A stretch of DNA of 64,000 nt from an uncultured Porphyromonadaceae bacterium (GCA_900545955.1 URAU01000014.1:11302-75301), one strand, 5' to 3'. Counted from the first letter of the stretch, positions 1 through 8,690 are shown. The notes: generated by a model from the letters alone, not told the origin. Numbers and translations: made by a program.

Positions 1-125
1 ACGGGTTTCATGCAGAGGTAGCGCATGTGGCGCTCCTCGAAGTTGTAGGCAGTGGTAAGCAATAGAGCCGTTTTTGCCGAGCCCATTGTGCCGTATCTGA
101 AATAGAGTTTTCCTATCCGGTTCAT
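1..125 (-). CDS. tdk: Thymidine kinase, N-terminal part (cut by window edge)
   Basis: The minus strand from position 125 encodes about 41 residues that run off the window. They contain YFRYGTMGSAKT, matching the N-terminal P-loop of type II thymidine kinases (usual form GxMxSGKS/T), followed by LLLTTAYNFEERHM, as in bacterial Tdk. The enzyme phosphorylates thymidine with ATP in the dTTP salvage pathway. The gene lies 18 bp downstream of purA on the same strand, so it is probably the third gene of a fur-purA-tdk transcript. Only the first fifth of the protein is visible, so integrity cannot be judged. Confidence 0.8.
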   Translation of the reverse strand, partial: MNRIGKLYFRYGTMGSAKTALLLTTAYNFEERHMRYLCMKP

Positions 126-143
126 TTCCTGGGGTATGAAGGG

Positions 144-1418
144 TCAGAGCTCGATTGTCTGCTTGCGGTCGGGACCAACGGACACGATTACCACAGGCAC
201 GCCAAGTTGTTTTTCGATGAAGGCGATGTAGGAGCGGAATGCTTCGGGGAGGTCGGCGGCGCAAGTGACGCCGGTGAGCGGGGTCTGCCAGCCGGTGATA
301 TCGGTGTAGACGGGTTCAATATCGGCATGCGGATCGTCGAGGCTGTAGGGGAAGCGGTCGGTCAGAGTACCGTTAATGCGGTAGGCTGTGCAGGCGCGGA
401 TGGTAGGAAATGTGTCGAGCACATCGCTTTTCATCATTATGAGTTTCGTAACGCCGTTGATCATTACGGCGTAACGCAGGGCTACGAGGTCAATCCAACC
501 GCAGCGGCGTTCGCGGCCGGTCACGGCTCCGTATTCATGGCCGAGGTCGCGGATGGTGCGTCCTGTCTGGTCGAAAAGCTCTGTGGGGAAGGGGCCGGCA
601 CCCACGCGGGTGCAGTAGGCCTTGAAAATGCCGTAGACGTCGCCTATACGGTTGGGTGCTATGCCAAGGCCGGTACATGCACCGGCCGTTACGGTGTTGG
701 AGGAGGTGACATAGGGATAGCTGCCGAAATCCACGTCGAGCATTGTGCCCTGGGCGCCTTCACACAGGATGGATTTGCCCTGGGTGAGGAGATCGTTGAC
801 GAGATATTCTCCGTCGACGATGCGGTAATCCTTCAGGTATTCGATAGCTTCGAGCCAGCGCTTTTCAAGGGTCGCAAGTTCGCCGGGTGCAGGAATGGCG
901 TCGAGGGAGGCCAGTCGGGCGATGTGGCGCTCGCGCGCGGCAGCGTACTTAGCCTCGAAGTCGCAGAATATGTCGCCCACACGCAGACCGTTTCGCGAAG
1001 TCTTGTCGGTATATGTCGGGCCGATGCCTTTGCCGGTAGTGCCGATTTTGGCTTTGCCTTTGGCACGCTCTGAGGCAGCGTCGAGTAGGCGGTGGGTTGG
1101 CAGAATCAGGTGTGCCTTCTTCGAGATGCATAGTGTGCGCTTGAGGTCTACACCGCTTGTGCACAGAGCCTCGGCTTCTTCGCGGAAGAGCACGGGGTCA
1201 AGCACTACGCCGCCTCCTATCAGGTTGGTGTCGTTCTGAAAAACGCCTGAAGGGATAGAGCGGAGCACATATTTCTTTCCGTCGAACTCCAGAGTGTGAC
1301 CGGCGTTAGGGCCACCCTGGAAGCGAGCCACGGCGTCGTAGCGCGGAGTGAGCACATCGACTACTTTTCCTTTTCCTTCGTCGCCCCACTGGAGGCCGAG
1401 CAGTACGTCAACTTTCAT
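144..1418 (-). CDS. purA: Adenylosuccinate synthetase
   Basis: PurA joins IMP and aspartate using GTP, the first committed step from IMP to AMP, in the cytoplasm. The 424-residue product has the usual family length. Near the N-terminus it carries QWGDEGKGK (P-loop, about residues 10-18) and FQGGPNAGHT, followed by GTTGKGIGPTY and the C-terminal GRERRCGWID, all diagnostic of PurA. The reading frame is open for 51 more residues upstream, but that extension is low-complexity and not PurA-like, so the start is placed at the Met before KVDVLLGLQWGDEG. It follows fur by 67 bp and no promoter element is visible between them, which suggests co-transcription. Fur-family/purA adjacency is, from memory, common in Bacteroidales. 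Confidence 0.97.
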   Translation of the reverse strand: MKVDVLLGLQWGDEGKGKVVDVLTPRYDAVARFQGGPNAGHTLEFDGKKYVLRSIPSGVFQNDTNLIGGGVVLDPVLFREEAEALCTSGVDLKRTLCISKKAHLILPTHRLLDAASERAKGKAKIGTTGKGIGPTYTDKTSRNGLRVGDIFCDFEAKYAAARERHIARLASLDAIPAPGELATLEKRWLEAIEYLKDYRIVDGEYLVNDLLTQGKSILCEGAQGTMLDVDFGSYPYVTSSNTVTAGACTGLGIAPNRIGDVYGIFKAYCTRVGAGPFPTELFDQTGRTIRDLGHEYGAVTGRERRCGWIDLVALRYAVMINGVTKLIMMKSDVLDTFPTIRACTAYRINGTLTDRFPYSLDDPHADIEPVYTDITGWQTPLTGVTCAADLPEAFRSYIAFIEKQLGVPVVIVSVGPDRKQTIEL

Positions 1419-1485
1419 GTCGGTTTTTATTGATGCAGGATGTGGATATGATTTGATTGAGTTTAAATAATTTTCTATGGATTGG

Positions 1486-2007
1486 TCAGGACTTCCGGGG
1501 GGACTGGGCGGCCTTTTCGCGCTTGAGGCGCTTCTGACACCACGAGCAGAGTCCGTAGACGTAGAGGGCAAAGAACTCGGTCTTGAACGTGGGGTATTTC
1601 AGCGCGCCAAGTTCGGCCATAAGCTGCGGATTGCGTACGGCGCGCACTCGCCCGCACGAAGTGCATACCAGATGCAGATGGCTCTCCGAAGCCCCCTGGG
1701 GCACGCGTTCATATAGCGCGGGTTGGTTGCCGAACTGATGGCGGCGTACCAGGCCTGCCTCCAGAAAGAGTTGCACGGCGGCGTAGACCGTCGACAGGCT
1801 CAGGTGCATCCCGTCGAGCGTCAGCGCCTCGTGGAGTGCGTCGACGTAGAAATGTGCGTCGGTAGAAAATACCTTCTCCAATATGGCATAGCGTTCGGGT
1901 GTACGCCTCATGCCGTTGGCCTTGAGATACTTGTCGAGAGCCGTCTTGGCCGGAAGAAACAGTTTGTCGGCCGGATCGGCGGGATTGTTTTTCGCGTTGC
2001 TTTTCAT
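1486..2007 (-). CDS. Fur-family metal-dependent transcriptional regulator
   Basis: This 173-residue protein has the Fur layout: an N-terminal winged helix (GMRRTPERYAILEKVF, then LSLSTVYAAVQLFLEAGLV as recognition region) and a C-terminal dimerisation domain with HLHLVCTSCG and a second CSWCQ pair. These form the structural zinc Cys4 site typical of Fur/PerR/Zur. I cannot tell iron, peroxide or zinc sensing from sequence alone. The frame is open further upstream, but a predicted -7 element (2015-2022) lies only 7 bp before the MKSNAK start, so that Met is the earliest one that can be on the transcript. The mRNA would then be almost leaderless. The gene precedes purA. Confidence 0.93.
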   Translation of the reverse strand: MKSNAKNNPADPADKLFLPAKTALDKYLKANGMRRTPERYAILEKVFSTDAHFYVDALHEALTLDGMHLSLSTVYAAVQLFLEAGLVRRHQFGNQPALYERVPQGASESHLHLVCTSCGRVRAVRNPQLMAELGALKYPTFKTEFFALYVYGLCSWCQKRLKREKAAQSPRKS

Positions 2008-2014
2008 CGCTCTG

Positions 2015-2022
2015 CAAAGATA
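2015..2022 (-). promoter_or_regulatory. Predicted -7 promoter element for fur-purA
   Basis: The minus strand reads TATCTTTG, matching the Bacteroidetes -7 element TAnnTTTG. No TTTG-type -33 element is seen at 19-21 nt upstream. The element ends 7 bp before the fur start codon, so the predicted leader is only a few nucleotides. Confidence 0.6.
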
Positions 2023-2056
2023 GCGAAATTTTGCTACCCCACAGCCCTCCGGCGCC

Positions 2057-2093
2057 AAAAAAATCCCCCGGAGCCCGCAAAGGCCTCCGGAGG
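2057..2093 (-). terminator. Intrinsic terminator after the PepSY-like gene
   Basis: A 9-bp stem with one mismatch (2065-2073 with 2085-2093) is followed on the minus strand by seven T residues (complement of A at 2057-2063). It lies downstream of the PepSY-like gene and of repeat array A, and just upstream of the fur promoter. Confidence 0.75.
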
Positions 2094-2120
2094 AGATTGT
2101 AAGTTGGGATTTTGGTTATT

Positions 2121-2200
2121 TCCTGATTATTCCCGATTAAATTTGATTAATCCCGATTTATCTTGATTAATCTTGATTTTCTCGATTGGTTGATTGAATT
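2121..2200. repeat. Phased 10-bp repeat array A (GATTAATCCC family)
   Basis: GATT occurs at 2125, 2135, 2145, 2155, 2165, 2175, 2184 and 2192, a spacing of exactly 10 bp for the first six copies. The units are degenerate versions of GATTAATCCC. The array lies between the stop codon of the PepSY-like gene and its terminator, so it is probably transcribed as a 3' untranslated region. Confidence 0.85.
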
Positions 2201-2217
2201 CAACCCATCGCCATCAC

Positions 2218-2727
2218 TCAGTCCTGGATGGCGAGGAAGTTGCCGCCGAGGTCGAAAATATAGGTGTCGGGGTCGTTGATTGCGAGCTCTACCTCAATGG
2301 CTTTGCCGCGACGGTTGAATTCGATGGATTCGACCGAGGAAGCCAAACCTGCATCATTGAGATGGCGGTAGGATTTGCCGGGAAGAACGTCTTTGACGAC
2401 CTCGGAGGAGAGAACCATGGCGTCGGGGGCGTCGATTTCGCGTACGGTGCCTTTATTGTCGAATTCGATGTCGATACCATTTGCGAGTTCAACCTCGTAG
2501 GTGCCTTTAGCGAAATAGCGCTCTATGCTTGTAATTCCTACGTTCTTGAAATGGTGGTTGATAAATTTGCGAGCACCTTCCGGTAGCTGTTGGTAGTTCT
2601 GTGAACCTGCCAGAGCGATGCCCGGGTTGGAGCCCGCGATGTTGCGTGGCTGCTGGGCCAGCATGGTTGCCGGCATCAGTGCGGCTACCGCGATGGCTGC
2701 GATAGAGAGGAGTTTTGCGAATTTCAT
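2218..2727 (-). CDS. Secreted PepSY-like (DUF2874) protein
   Basis: This 169-residue protein has a signal peptide (MKFAKLLSIAAIAVAALM to about residue 25, ending at LAQQ) and then one or two copies of the beta-rich PepSY-like fold. The pattern is LPEGARKFINHHF followed by ANGIDIEFDNKGTVREID, repeated more weakly as LASSVESIEFNRRGKAIEVEL. Bacteroidetes PepSY-like/DUF2874 proteins resemble beta-lactamase inhibitor protein in fold and are periplasmic, with unknown function. The first in-frame Met lies inside a terminator hairpin, so the start is taken at MKFAKLL, which begins the signal peptide. The gene is flanked by terminators on both sides and appears monocistronic. Confidence 0.8.
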   Translation of the reverse strand: MKFAKLLSIAAIAVAALMPATMLAQQPRNIAGSNPGIALAGSQNYQQLPEGARKFINHHFKNVGITSIERYFAKGTYEVELANGIDIEFDNKGTVREIDAPDAMVLSSEVVKDVLPGKSYRHLNDAGLASSVESIEFNRRGKAIEVELAINDPDTYIFDLGGNFLAIQD

Positions 2728-2749
2728 AGTTTTCAAGTTGATAATCAAT

Positions 2750-2786
2750 TTAAAATAAAACAACCGGAGCGGCCGTCCGGTTGTTT
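2750..2786 (-). terminator. Intrinsic terminator after the DUF3108 gene
   Basis: A perfect 11-bp inverted repeat (2758-2768 with 2776-2786, AAACAACCGGA and its complement) encloses a GC-rich loop and is followed on the minus strand by an AT-rich, T-containing tract. It separates the DUF3108 gene from the PepSY-like gene. Confidence 0.75.
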
Positions 2787-2801
2787 AAAAATCTTTAATC
2801 G

Positions 2802-3584
2802 TTATTGTATGTCTGATGTATTGCCCGAATAAAGAGCGCGTACCTTTCCTACGGGCAACTTTCCTTCGAGCAGGAGGGGGATACGGGCCGGGCCGGTGGA
2901 GATCCAGGCGTCCATGGCGTCGGAACTGACTTTCCCCCCTTCCTGGGTGAAGGTGAAGGTGATGTGGTAGGCAGGAAATCGCTCCTTGTCGAGTTTTACG
3001 TCGGTCAGTCCGCGGTAGTGAATTGTGAGGAACTCCTTCTTCTTACCCGAAAATATATTGAGCCTGACGGATTCCCCCGCTTTCATTTTTGCGTAGTCGA
3101 TGGAGCGCATGAAGTAGAAGGATGATAGCATGTCGAGGGTGGGGCCTTCGGCCTGATGAGTGCGCTCGTCGTAGTCCATCGGCTCTTTCTTTTTCTTTCG
3201 CCACACGCGTGCTTTGGCAGTTGTGGTATTGCCCGAACGCGAATAATCGAGGATGTCGTGCGAGAAGCGTCCGCCCTCATGGGCTATGCGTTCGTAGCGT
3301 GAGGGCATGAGCGTAGAGGTGTCGATAGTGCCCAGCAACGTGTCACGTACATGATAGATGTGGTCGGCCCATGGGGCAGAGGCAGCCGTGAGGGTCGACT
3401 TGAAAGCCGGGGAACCCACACCCGATGTTGCCAGCGCAACCTCGCCGGCTTTTTTGTTGATAAGTCCCCATTTGTACATTATATTGTATGTAAGCCGTTC
3501 GCGCGGAGCGGTCCAGGCGGATGCGAACTCGGGGAGAAGAGTTGCCAGCAGAAGCACGATTGAGAGGTGTAGAAGATTCTTCAT
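2802..3584 (-). CDS. Exported DUF3108 family protein
   Basis: The 260-residue protein starts with a signal peptide (MKNLLHLSIVLLLATLLPEFASA) and then shows the DUF3108 pattern: ERLTYNIMYKWGLINKKAGEVAL near the N-terminus, a central HVRDTLLGTIDTSTLMPSRYE, and a C-terminal section ending in WISTGPARIPLLLEGKLPVGKVRALY. DUF3108 proteins are predicted periplasmic or outer-membrane-associated beta-rich proteins of unknown function. The length fits the family. A strong terminator lies 16 bp downstream of the stop. No clear TAnnTTTG promoter is visible in the short gap upstream. Confidence 0.85.
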   Translation of the reverse strand: MKNLLHLSIVLLLATLLPEFASAWTAPRERLTYNIMYKWGLINKKAGEVALATSGVGSPAFKSTLTAASAPWADHIYHVRDTLLGTIDTSTLMPSRYERIAHEGGRFSHDILDYSRSGNTTTAKARVWRKKKKEPMDYDERTHQAEGPTLDMLSSFYFMRSIDYAKMKAGESVRLNIFSGKKKEFLTIHYRGLTDVKLDKERFPAYHITFTFTQEGGKVSSDAMDAWISTGPARIPLLLEGKLPVGKVRALYSGNTSDIQ

Positions 3585-3650
3585 TGTACGTTATTGATAC
3601 TGTTACGGACAGTTAGACGTGCCGTCGGTCGGAAAGTTTAATATGCGGGC

Positions 3651-3698
3651 ATTTAAAGCGCCGCCCGGCATCGTTTTGGAAGATGCGTGGGCGGCGCT
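3651..3698 (-). terminator. Hairpin terminator after the winged-helix gene
   Basis: A perfect 10-bp stem (3657-3666 with 3689-3698, AGCGCCGCCC) contains a second inner stem GCATC/GATGC. On the minus strand it is followed by TTAAAT rather than a long T run, so termination is likely but weaker than at other sites. Confidence 0.55.
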
Positions 3699-3730
3699 CG
3701 ATGGGGTAGTGGTATCGTTCGCCTGGCGGC

Positions 3731-3949
3731 TTATTTGTCGCCGGTAAGGGTGAAGAGGAGGTCTTTCTCGTCTTCGGGGTTGGTCTGGATTTCCAGCTTC
3801 CCTTCGCGGGCGAGCCATCCGGCAGCGGCGAACACTTCCTTATCTTTCAGTTTGGTGATTTTCTTGAGCTGCTTGAGGCCGAGTACGTCGGTTTCGTTGA
3901 GAGCGTTCCATACGAGGCCTGCCCAAGTTCCAATTGTTTCTGCGTTCAT
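3731..3949 (-). CDS. Small winged helix-turn-helix protein (DUF2582-like)
   Basis: A 72-residue protein whose whole length fits the winged-helix family PF10771 (DUF2582): ETIGTWAGLVWNALNE, then LKQLKKITKLKDKEVFAAAGWLAREGKL as helix-turn-helix, then a short wing (EIQTNPEDEKDLLFTLTG). Members are small stand-alone DNA- or RNA-binding-like domains in Bacteroidetes and archaea, with no established role. The gene is monocistronic, with a hairpin terminator behind it and a -7 element 140 bp upstream, giving a rather long leader for such a small gene. Confidence 0.8.
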   Translation of the reverse strand: MNAETIGTWAGLVWNALNETDVLGLKQLKKITKLKDKEVFAAAGWLAREGKLEIQTNPEDEKDLLFTLTGDK

Positions 3950-4089
3950 AGTTTAATAAATTAGAGTATGGATTGATGTTTGAGAATTTTATTGATAATC
4001 TGCCACGGCGTTTGACTGGCTGGCCTGTGGCGCGGCATTCGACCGAGTGAATGTAGGTAGTTTTTACTTAAAAATCTGATTTTACGATG

Positions 4090-4097
4090 CAAATTTA
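4090..4097 (-). promoter_or_regulatory. Predicted -7 element for the winged-helix gene
   Basis: The minus strand reads TAAATTTG (TAnnTTTG). A TTTG lies upstream but at only 12 nt, so the -33 element is not convincing. The resulting leader would be about 130 nt. Confidence 0.5.
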
Positions 4098-4303
4098 AGT
4101 AAAATTTTTCAAATCAGCACAATTTATCGTCAAATATTCCTCATAGGCTTGATGATTTATCTGATATTCCGTCCTTGGAGGCGCTGTAGGCACCTCTGTG
4201 CGCTTATTTATTTAACAAACAGCGGGCGGGAGGGTTCATTGGGAAGATGAGGATGAATGGGAAGATATTTGCCGGAATGCTTGCTTCCGGAGTGATAATT
4301 TCG

Positions 4304-4311
4304 TAACTTTG
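4304..4311 (+). promoter_or_regulatory. Predicted -7 element for uvrB-ygiQ
   Basis: TAACTTTG matches TAnnTTTG, with a partial -33 (TTG at 4281-4283) 20 nt upstream. The leader to the chosen uvrB start is about 65 nt. Confidence 0.6.
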
Positions 4312-4379
4312 TATGAATGTTGGCGTCGCTACGGCGCCGCTTTTCAAATTGTCATTTCACTTTGCTAATTTACTTATTT

Positions 4380-6449
4380 ATGGATTTCATTCTTAATTCG
4401 CAATATAATCCCACGGGCGACCAGCCCGAGGCTATTGCCCAGCTTTCGCATGGTGTGGAGCAGGGACTCCCGGCGCAGACTCTTCTGGGCGTCACCGGCT
4501 CGGGCAAAACCTTCACCATGGCCAACGTAATCCAGCAGGTGAAGCGCCCCACGTTGATTCTAAGCCATAACAAGACCCTCGCTGCGCAGCTCTACAGCGA
4601 GTTCAAGCAGTTCTTCCCCGAAAACTCTGTGCAGTATTTCGTGAGCTACTACGACTACTACCAGCCGGAGGCGTATATACCATCGGTCGACAAATATATC
4701 GAGAAGGACCTTATGATCAACGACGAGATTGAGCGTCTGCGTCTGGCCACGGTGTCTGCCCTGCTCTCCGGCCGCCGTGATGTGGTTGTGGTCAGCTCCG
4801 TAAGCTGCCTTTTCGGTATGGGCAACCCCGAGGACTTCAACGCCAATGTGCTCGACATCGCCGTGGGGCAACGGCTGGAGCAGCGTCATTTTCTGCGTCG
4901 TCTTGCCGAAGCCCTCTACAGTCGCAATGAGGTCGAGCTCCAGAGCGGAAATTTCCGTGTGAAGGGTGAGACGGTCGACATCCGCCTGGCCTACGAGGAT
5001 ATATTGTTGCGGGTGGAGTTCGACGGGAATACGGTGGACGCAATTTCCACGATGCGCCCGCTCGACCTTACCCCGCTTGGCGACCACGACCGCTTCCGCA
5101 TCTACCCGGCCAATCTGTTTGTAACCTCGCGCGAGCGTCAGGCTTCGGCGCTTGCGCGCATGGAGCTTGATCTTGGCGATCAGGTCGAGGGCTTCAAGAG
5201 GGAAGGGCGGCTCCTTGAAGCGCAGCGGCTGCAGGAACGCACCACCTACGACATAGAAATGATTCGCGAGATAGGCCACTGTCCCGGCATTGAAAACTAC
5301 AGCCGCTATTTCGACGGCCGCGAGGCAGGTATGCGCCCATTCTGTCTGCTCGACTACTTCCCTAAGGATTATCTTACGATTATTGACGAAAGTCATGTAA
5401 CCGTACCGCAGATACGCGCCATGTATGGCGGCGATCTCTCGCGCAAGCAGAACCTTGTGCATTATGGCTTCCGTCTGGATAGCGCCCTTGACAATCGCCC
5501 CTTGCGCTTCGAAGAGTTTCAGCAGCTTACGAATCAGACCATCTACGTGTCGGCAACACCTGCCGACTTCGAGCTCGCCGAAAGCGAAGGCGTAGTGGTC
5601 GAGCAGGTGATACGTCCTACCGGTCTGCTCGATCCGCTGATTACCGTCAAGCCCTCCGACCATCAGATCGATCACCTTATGGAGGAGATTGCCCTCAGAA
5701 AGGACCGCGGCGAGCGCGTCCTCGTCACCACTCTTACCAAGCGAATGGCCGAGGAGCTCGACGACTACCTGCGACGCAACGGCATCCGTTCGGCCTACAT
5801 CCACTCCGACGTCGATACCCTTGACCGGATTAAGATTCTCGACGACCTCCGTGCCGGAGTGTTCGACGTCCTCATCGGTGTAAACCTGCTACGTGAAGGA
5901 CTGGACCTCCCCGAGGTGTCGCTTGTGGCCATTATCGACGCCGACAAAGAGGGGTTCCTGCGCTCCCACCGCTCGCTTACGCAGACTGTGGGCCGCGCCG
6001 CCCGAAACCTCAACGGTACCGTCATCATGTATGCCGATAAGATTACAGATTCGATGCGTCTTACCATCGAGGAGACCGAGCGCCGGCGCGCCAAGCAGTT
6101 GGCCTACAACGAGGCCCACCATATTGAGCCGAAGGCTATCGTCAAGGCGCGTAACCGCATCATCGGAATCGACTCCGAGGAGGCCGCTGCCCCAGCTATG
6201 GGGCGGAAGAATCGCAAGGCGGCTCCGATGGTGGCCACTCCGCTTCCGTACGAAAACGAATACACCGCCACGGTCGATCTCGCCGCCGATCCGGTGATTC
6301 CCTATATGACTCCCGCCGAGTTGCGACGCTCCGTGCAGCGCATGCGCTCGGAGATGGTCGATGCCGCTAAACGCATGGAATTCATGGAGGCAGCCCGTCT
6401 GCGCGATGAGATACTCAAAATGGAGGCGCTTCTGGCGAAAACGGAATGA
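4380..6449 (+). CDS. uvrB: Excinuclease ABC subunit B
   Basis: UvrB is the damage-verifying helicase-like subunit of UvrABC nucleotide excision repair. The 689-residue product has Walker A GVTGSGKT (residues 37-44), the DNA-clamping beta-hairpin with YYDYYQPEAYIP, DESHV (Walker B), the helicase motifs RAARN and VGVNLLREGLDLPEV, and a C-terminal UVR motif (MRSEMVDAAKRMEFMEAARL), so it is complete. The frame opens 21 codons earlier, but MDFILNSQYNPTGDQPEAI matches the family N-terminus and is used as start. Its stop codon overlaps the start of the ygiQ-like gene (ATGA), so the two are translationally coupled. Confidence 0.98.
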   Translation: MDFILNSQYNPTGDQPEAIAQLSHGVEQGLPAQTLLGVTGSGKTFTMANVIQQVKRPTLILSHNKTLAAQLYSEFKQFFPENSVQYFVSYYDYYQPEAYIPSVDKYIEKDLMINDEIERLRLATVSALLSGRRDVVVVSSVSCLFGMGNPEDFNANVLDIAVGQRLEQRHFLRRLAEALYSRNEVELQSGNFRVKGETVDIRLAYEDILLRVEFDGNTVDAISTMRPLDLTPLGDHDRFRIYPANLFVTSRERQASALARMELDLGDQVEGFKREGRLLEAQRLQERTTYDIEMIREIGHCPGIENYSRYFDGREAGMRPFCLLDYFPKDYLTIIDESHVTVPQIRAMYGGDLSRKQNLVHYGFRLDSALDNRPLRFEEFQQLTNQTIYVSATPADFELAESEGVVVEQVIRPTGLLDPLITVKPSDHQIDHLMEEIALRKDRGERVLVTTLTKRMAEELDDYLRRNGIRSAYIHSDVDTLDRIKILDDLRAGVFDVLIGVNLLREGLDLPEVSLVAIIDADKEGFLRSHRSLTQTVGRAARNLNGTVIMYADKITDSMRLTIEETERRRAKQLAYNEAHHIEPKAIVKARNRIIGIDSEEAAAPAMGRKNRKAAPMVATPLPYENEYTATVDLAADPVIPYMTPAELRRSVQRMRSEMVDAAKRMEFMEAARLRDEILKMEALLAKTE

Positions 6450-8422
6450 AGCAGCATGAAATTACCCATAATAAGGATGCGAAATACCCGACGCAGCGTC
6501 CGCACCGTCAGGTAGACCCTCTTTCTGACGTGCGCCGCTGGCTCCCCACGTCGGTCAAGGAGGCTGCTCTTCACGGCTGGGACGACGGCCAAGGCGTCGA
6601 CATTATTCTCTTCTCGGGCGATGCGTATGTTGACCATCCATCGTTCGGTGCGGCCGTAATAGGACGCACACTTCTTGAAATCGGGGGCTATCGTGTGGCT
6701 ATCGTGCCCCAGCCCAACTGGCAGGACGACTTGCGTGATTTCCGCAAATTCGGCCGTCCGCGGCTCTTCTTCGGCGTTTCCGCCGGAGCGATGGACTCCA
6801 TGGTCAATCACTATACCGCCGCACGCCGCCGTCGCTCCGACGATGCCTACACTCCCGGAGGACGCCATGGCGCCCGACCTGACTATCCTACAATCGTTTA
6901 TTCGGAAATCCTGCGGCGGCTTTATCCCGACGTTCCCATAATTGCCGGAGGTATCGAGGCCTCGCTGCGCCGCAACTCACACTATGACTATTGGCAGGAC
7001 CGTCTACGCCCATCCATCCTTGCCGACGCACCTGTCGACATGATAGTCTACGGAATGGGAGAGCGCCCGATTCTCGAGATTGCCCGACGCCTTGATGCCG
7101 GAGAGAAGATCAGCGACATCACCGACGTGCCCCAGACCGTGGTGTGGCAGCCGCTTGATGCGGCTCCGACAGGCGAAGCCGAAAGAGCTGAAATTTTCGA
7201 CGGGGAGAAATCTGGAGGTGAACACATCATCCTTCACAGCTTCGAGGAGTGCCTGCGATCACCGCGCCTGCAGAGCGAGAACTTCCGCCACATTGAGCAG
7301 CAGAGCAACCGCTGGCAGGGGGCCACGTTATGGCAGCGCCACGGGCAGCGCATGGTAAAAGTCAACCCCATGTATCCGCCTATGACTACCGAGGAGGTAG
7401 ACAGGACTTTCGATATGGCCTACACCCGTCTTCCTCATCCGCGCTACAAGGGGAAGCGCATCCCGGCATTCGACATGATCCGTTTCTCGGTCTGCCTTCA
7501 CCGCGGATGCTTCGGCGGGTGCGCTTTCTGCACTATCTCCGCCCATCAGGGCAAGTTCATAGCATCGCGCTCAAAGGAGTCAATTTTGCGCGAGGTTAAG
7601 GCCGTCACCGCGATGCCTGACTTCAAAGGCTACATCTCCGATCTCGGAGGCCCTTCGGCCAACATGTATGCCCTCGGAGGCAAACGCCCAGATGTGTGCC
7701 GCCGGTGTATGCGGCCCAGCTGCCTCCATCCCAAGGTGTGTCCCAATCTTAACACCGACCATTCCGCGCTGCTTTCGGTTTACCACGCCGTCGATGCCCT
7801 CCCTCAGGTGAAGAAATCCTTCATAGGCAGCGGCGTGCGCTACGACCTTTCGATGCATCCTACCGGCGATTCTAAGATAGATGCCGTCAACCGCCGCTAC
7901 AACGAGGAGCTTATCACCAGGCATGTCAGCGGTCGTCTTAAGGTGGCTCCCGAGCATACGGAAGATGCTGTGCTCGATGTGATGCGCAAACCTTCGTTCG
8001 ATCTTTTCTATCGCTTCAAGGAGGTGTTCGACCGTGTCAACGCCCGTCATAATCTTCGCCAGCAGCTCATACCATATTTCATTTCCTCTCATCCCGGATG
8101 CACGGAGCTCGATATGGCTCAGCTGGCCATTAAGACTCGCGATCTCGACTTCCATCTTGAGCAGGTGCAGGACTTTACTCCGACGCCCATGACTGTAGCT
8201 ACCGAAATCTACTACTCCGGAATCCACCCTTACACAGGCGAACATCTTTTCACCGCCACGCGCCCCGAGCAGAAGCTCGCCCAACGGCAGTATTTCTTCT
8301 GGTACGACCGCGCCTACCGTCATGGCATCGAGACTTCCCTGCGGCGCCTGCATCGCCCCGATCTCATCCGGCGCCTGTTCGCACCTCACATGCCCAAGCC
8401 TCAGCGGGATTCATCGCGCTAA
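6446..8422 (+). CDS. YgiQ family radical SAM protein
   Basis: This 658-residue protein belongs to the UPF0313/YgiQ radical SAM family. It has the N-terminal PTSVKEAALHGWDDGQGVDII section, a central radical SAM core with CLHRGCFGGCAFC (CxxxCxxC, binding the SAM-associated 4Fe-4S cluster), and a further Cys-rich stretch CRRCMRPSCLHPKVC that could bind another metal centre. YgiQ proteins are widespread and their substrate is unknown. The gene overlaps uvrB by four bases (ATGA), implying one transcript. The stop codon is followed immediately by repeat array B. Confidence 0.93.
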   Translation: MKQHEITHNKDAKYPTQRPHRQVDPLSDVRRWLPTSVKEAALHGWDDGQGVDIILFSGDAYVDHPSFGAAVIGRTLLEIGGYRVAIVPQPNWQDDLRDFRKFGRPRLFFGVSAGAMDSMVNHYTAARRRRSDDAYTPGGRHGARPDYPTIVYSEILRRLYPDVPIIAGGIEASLRRNSHYDYWQDRLRPSILADAPVDMIVYGMGERPILEIARRLDAGEKISDITDVPQTVVWQPLDAAPTGEAERAEIFDGEKSGGEHIILHSFEECLRSPRLQSENFRHIEQQSNRWQGATLWQRHGQRMVKVNPMYPPMTTEEVDRTFDMAYTRLPHPRYKGKRIPAFDMIRFSVCLHRGCFGGCAFCTISAHQGKFIASRSKESILREVKAVTAMPDFKGYISDLGGPSANMYALGGKRPDVCRRCMRPSCLHPKVCPNLNTDHSALLSVYHAVDALPQVKKSFIGSGVRYDLSMHPTGDSKIDAVNRRYNEELITRHVSGRLKVAPEHTEDAVLDVMRKPSFDLFYRFKEVFDRVNARHNLRQQLIPYFISSHPGCTELDMAQLAIKTRDLDFHLEQVQDFTPTPMTVATEIYYSGIHPYTGEHLFTATRPEQKLAQRQYFFWYDRAYRHGIETSLRRLHRPDLIRRLFAPHMPKPQRDSSR

Positions 8423-8479
8423 ATCGTGGCTTTCTCGATTAATCGCAAATTAAACCGATTAATCTTTCATCCCTGATTT
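8420..8479. repeat. Phased repeat array B
   Basis: Two GATTAATC cores occur at 8437 and 8457, 20 bp apart, and a decayed GATT at 8475. AAATCG directly at the ygiQ stop codon keeps similar phase. The array sits immediately 3' of the ygiQ-like gene and belongs to the same family as arrays A and C. Confidence 0.7.
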
Positions 8480-8658
8480 CATTTTTCTACTTTTTTGGAT
8501 GATTTGGCGGCATTTTGAATTGTGGCCATGGAGGCTACGCGCAAGTTGTTGGACATGGGAGTCTTTTATGCGTCGAAATGCTTTCAGATGTTCTGTAACC
8601 CTGCTTTACAGCATAAAAAATAATCGGTTATTTTCATCCGTCATTGCGATTTTTAAAC

Positions 8659-8666
8659 TATATTTG
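8659..8666 (+). promoter_or_regulatory. Predicted -7 element for gdhA
   Basis: TATATTTG matches TAnnTTTG. No clear -33 element lies 19-21 nt upstream. The leader to gdhA would be about 130 nt and would contain all of repeat array C. Confidence 0.5.
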
Positions 8667-8690
8667 CCATCGAACAACCGAAACCAACGG

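Larger units (their letters stand above)
3950..4379. other. Divergent intergenic region, winged-helix gene / uvrB
   Basis: This 430-bp gap holds a minus-strand -7 element (4090-4097) for the winged-helix gene and a plus-strand element (4304-4311) for uvrB. The section between is AT-rich near 4070-4170. I see no ORF, tRNA or known riboswitch in it. Confidence 0.6.

Noticed and set aside
207..1073. 288-codon open frame opposite purA
   Set aside because: Antisense shadow of purA with no recognisable family.
2121..2200. CRISPR array
   Set aside because: The units are 10 bp, degenerate and contiguous, with no unique spacers and no cas genes nearby.
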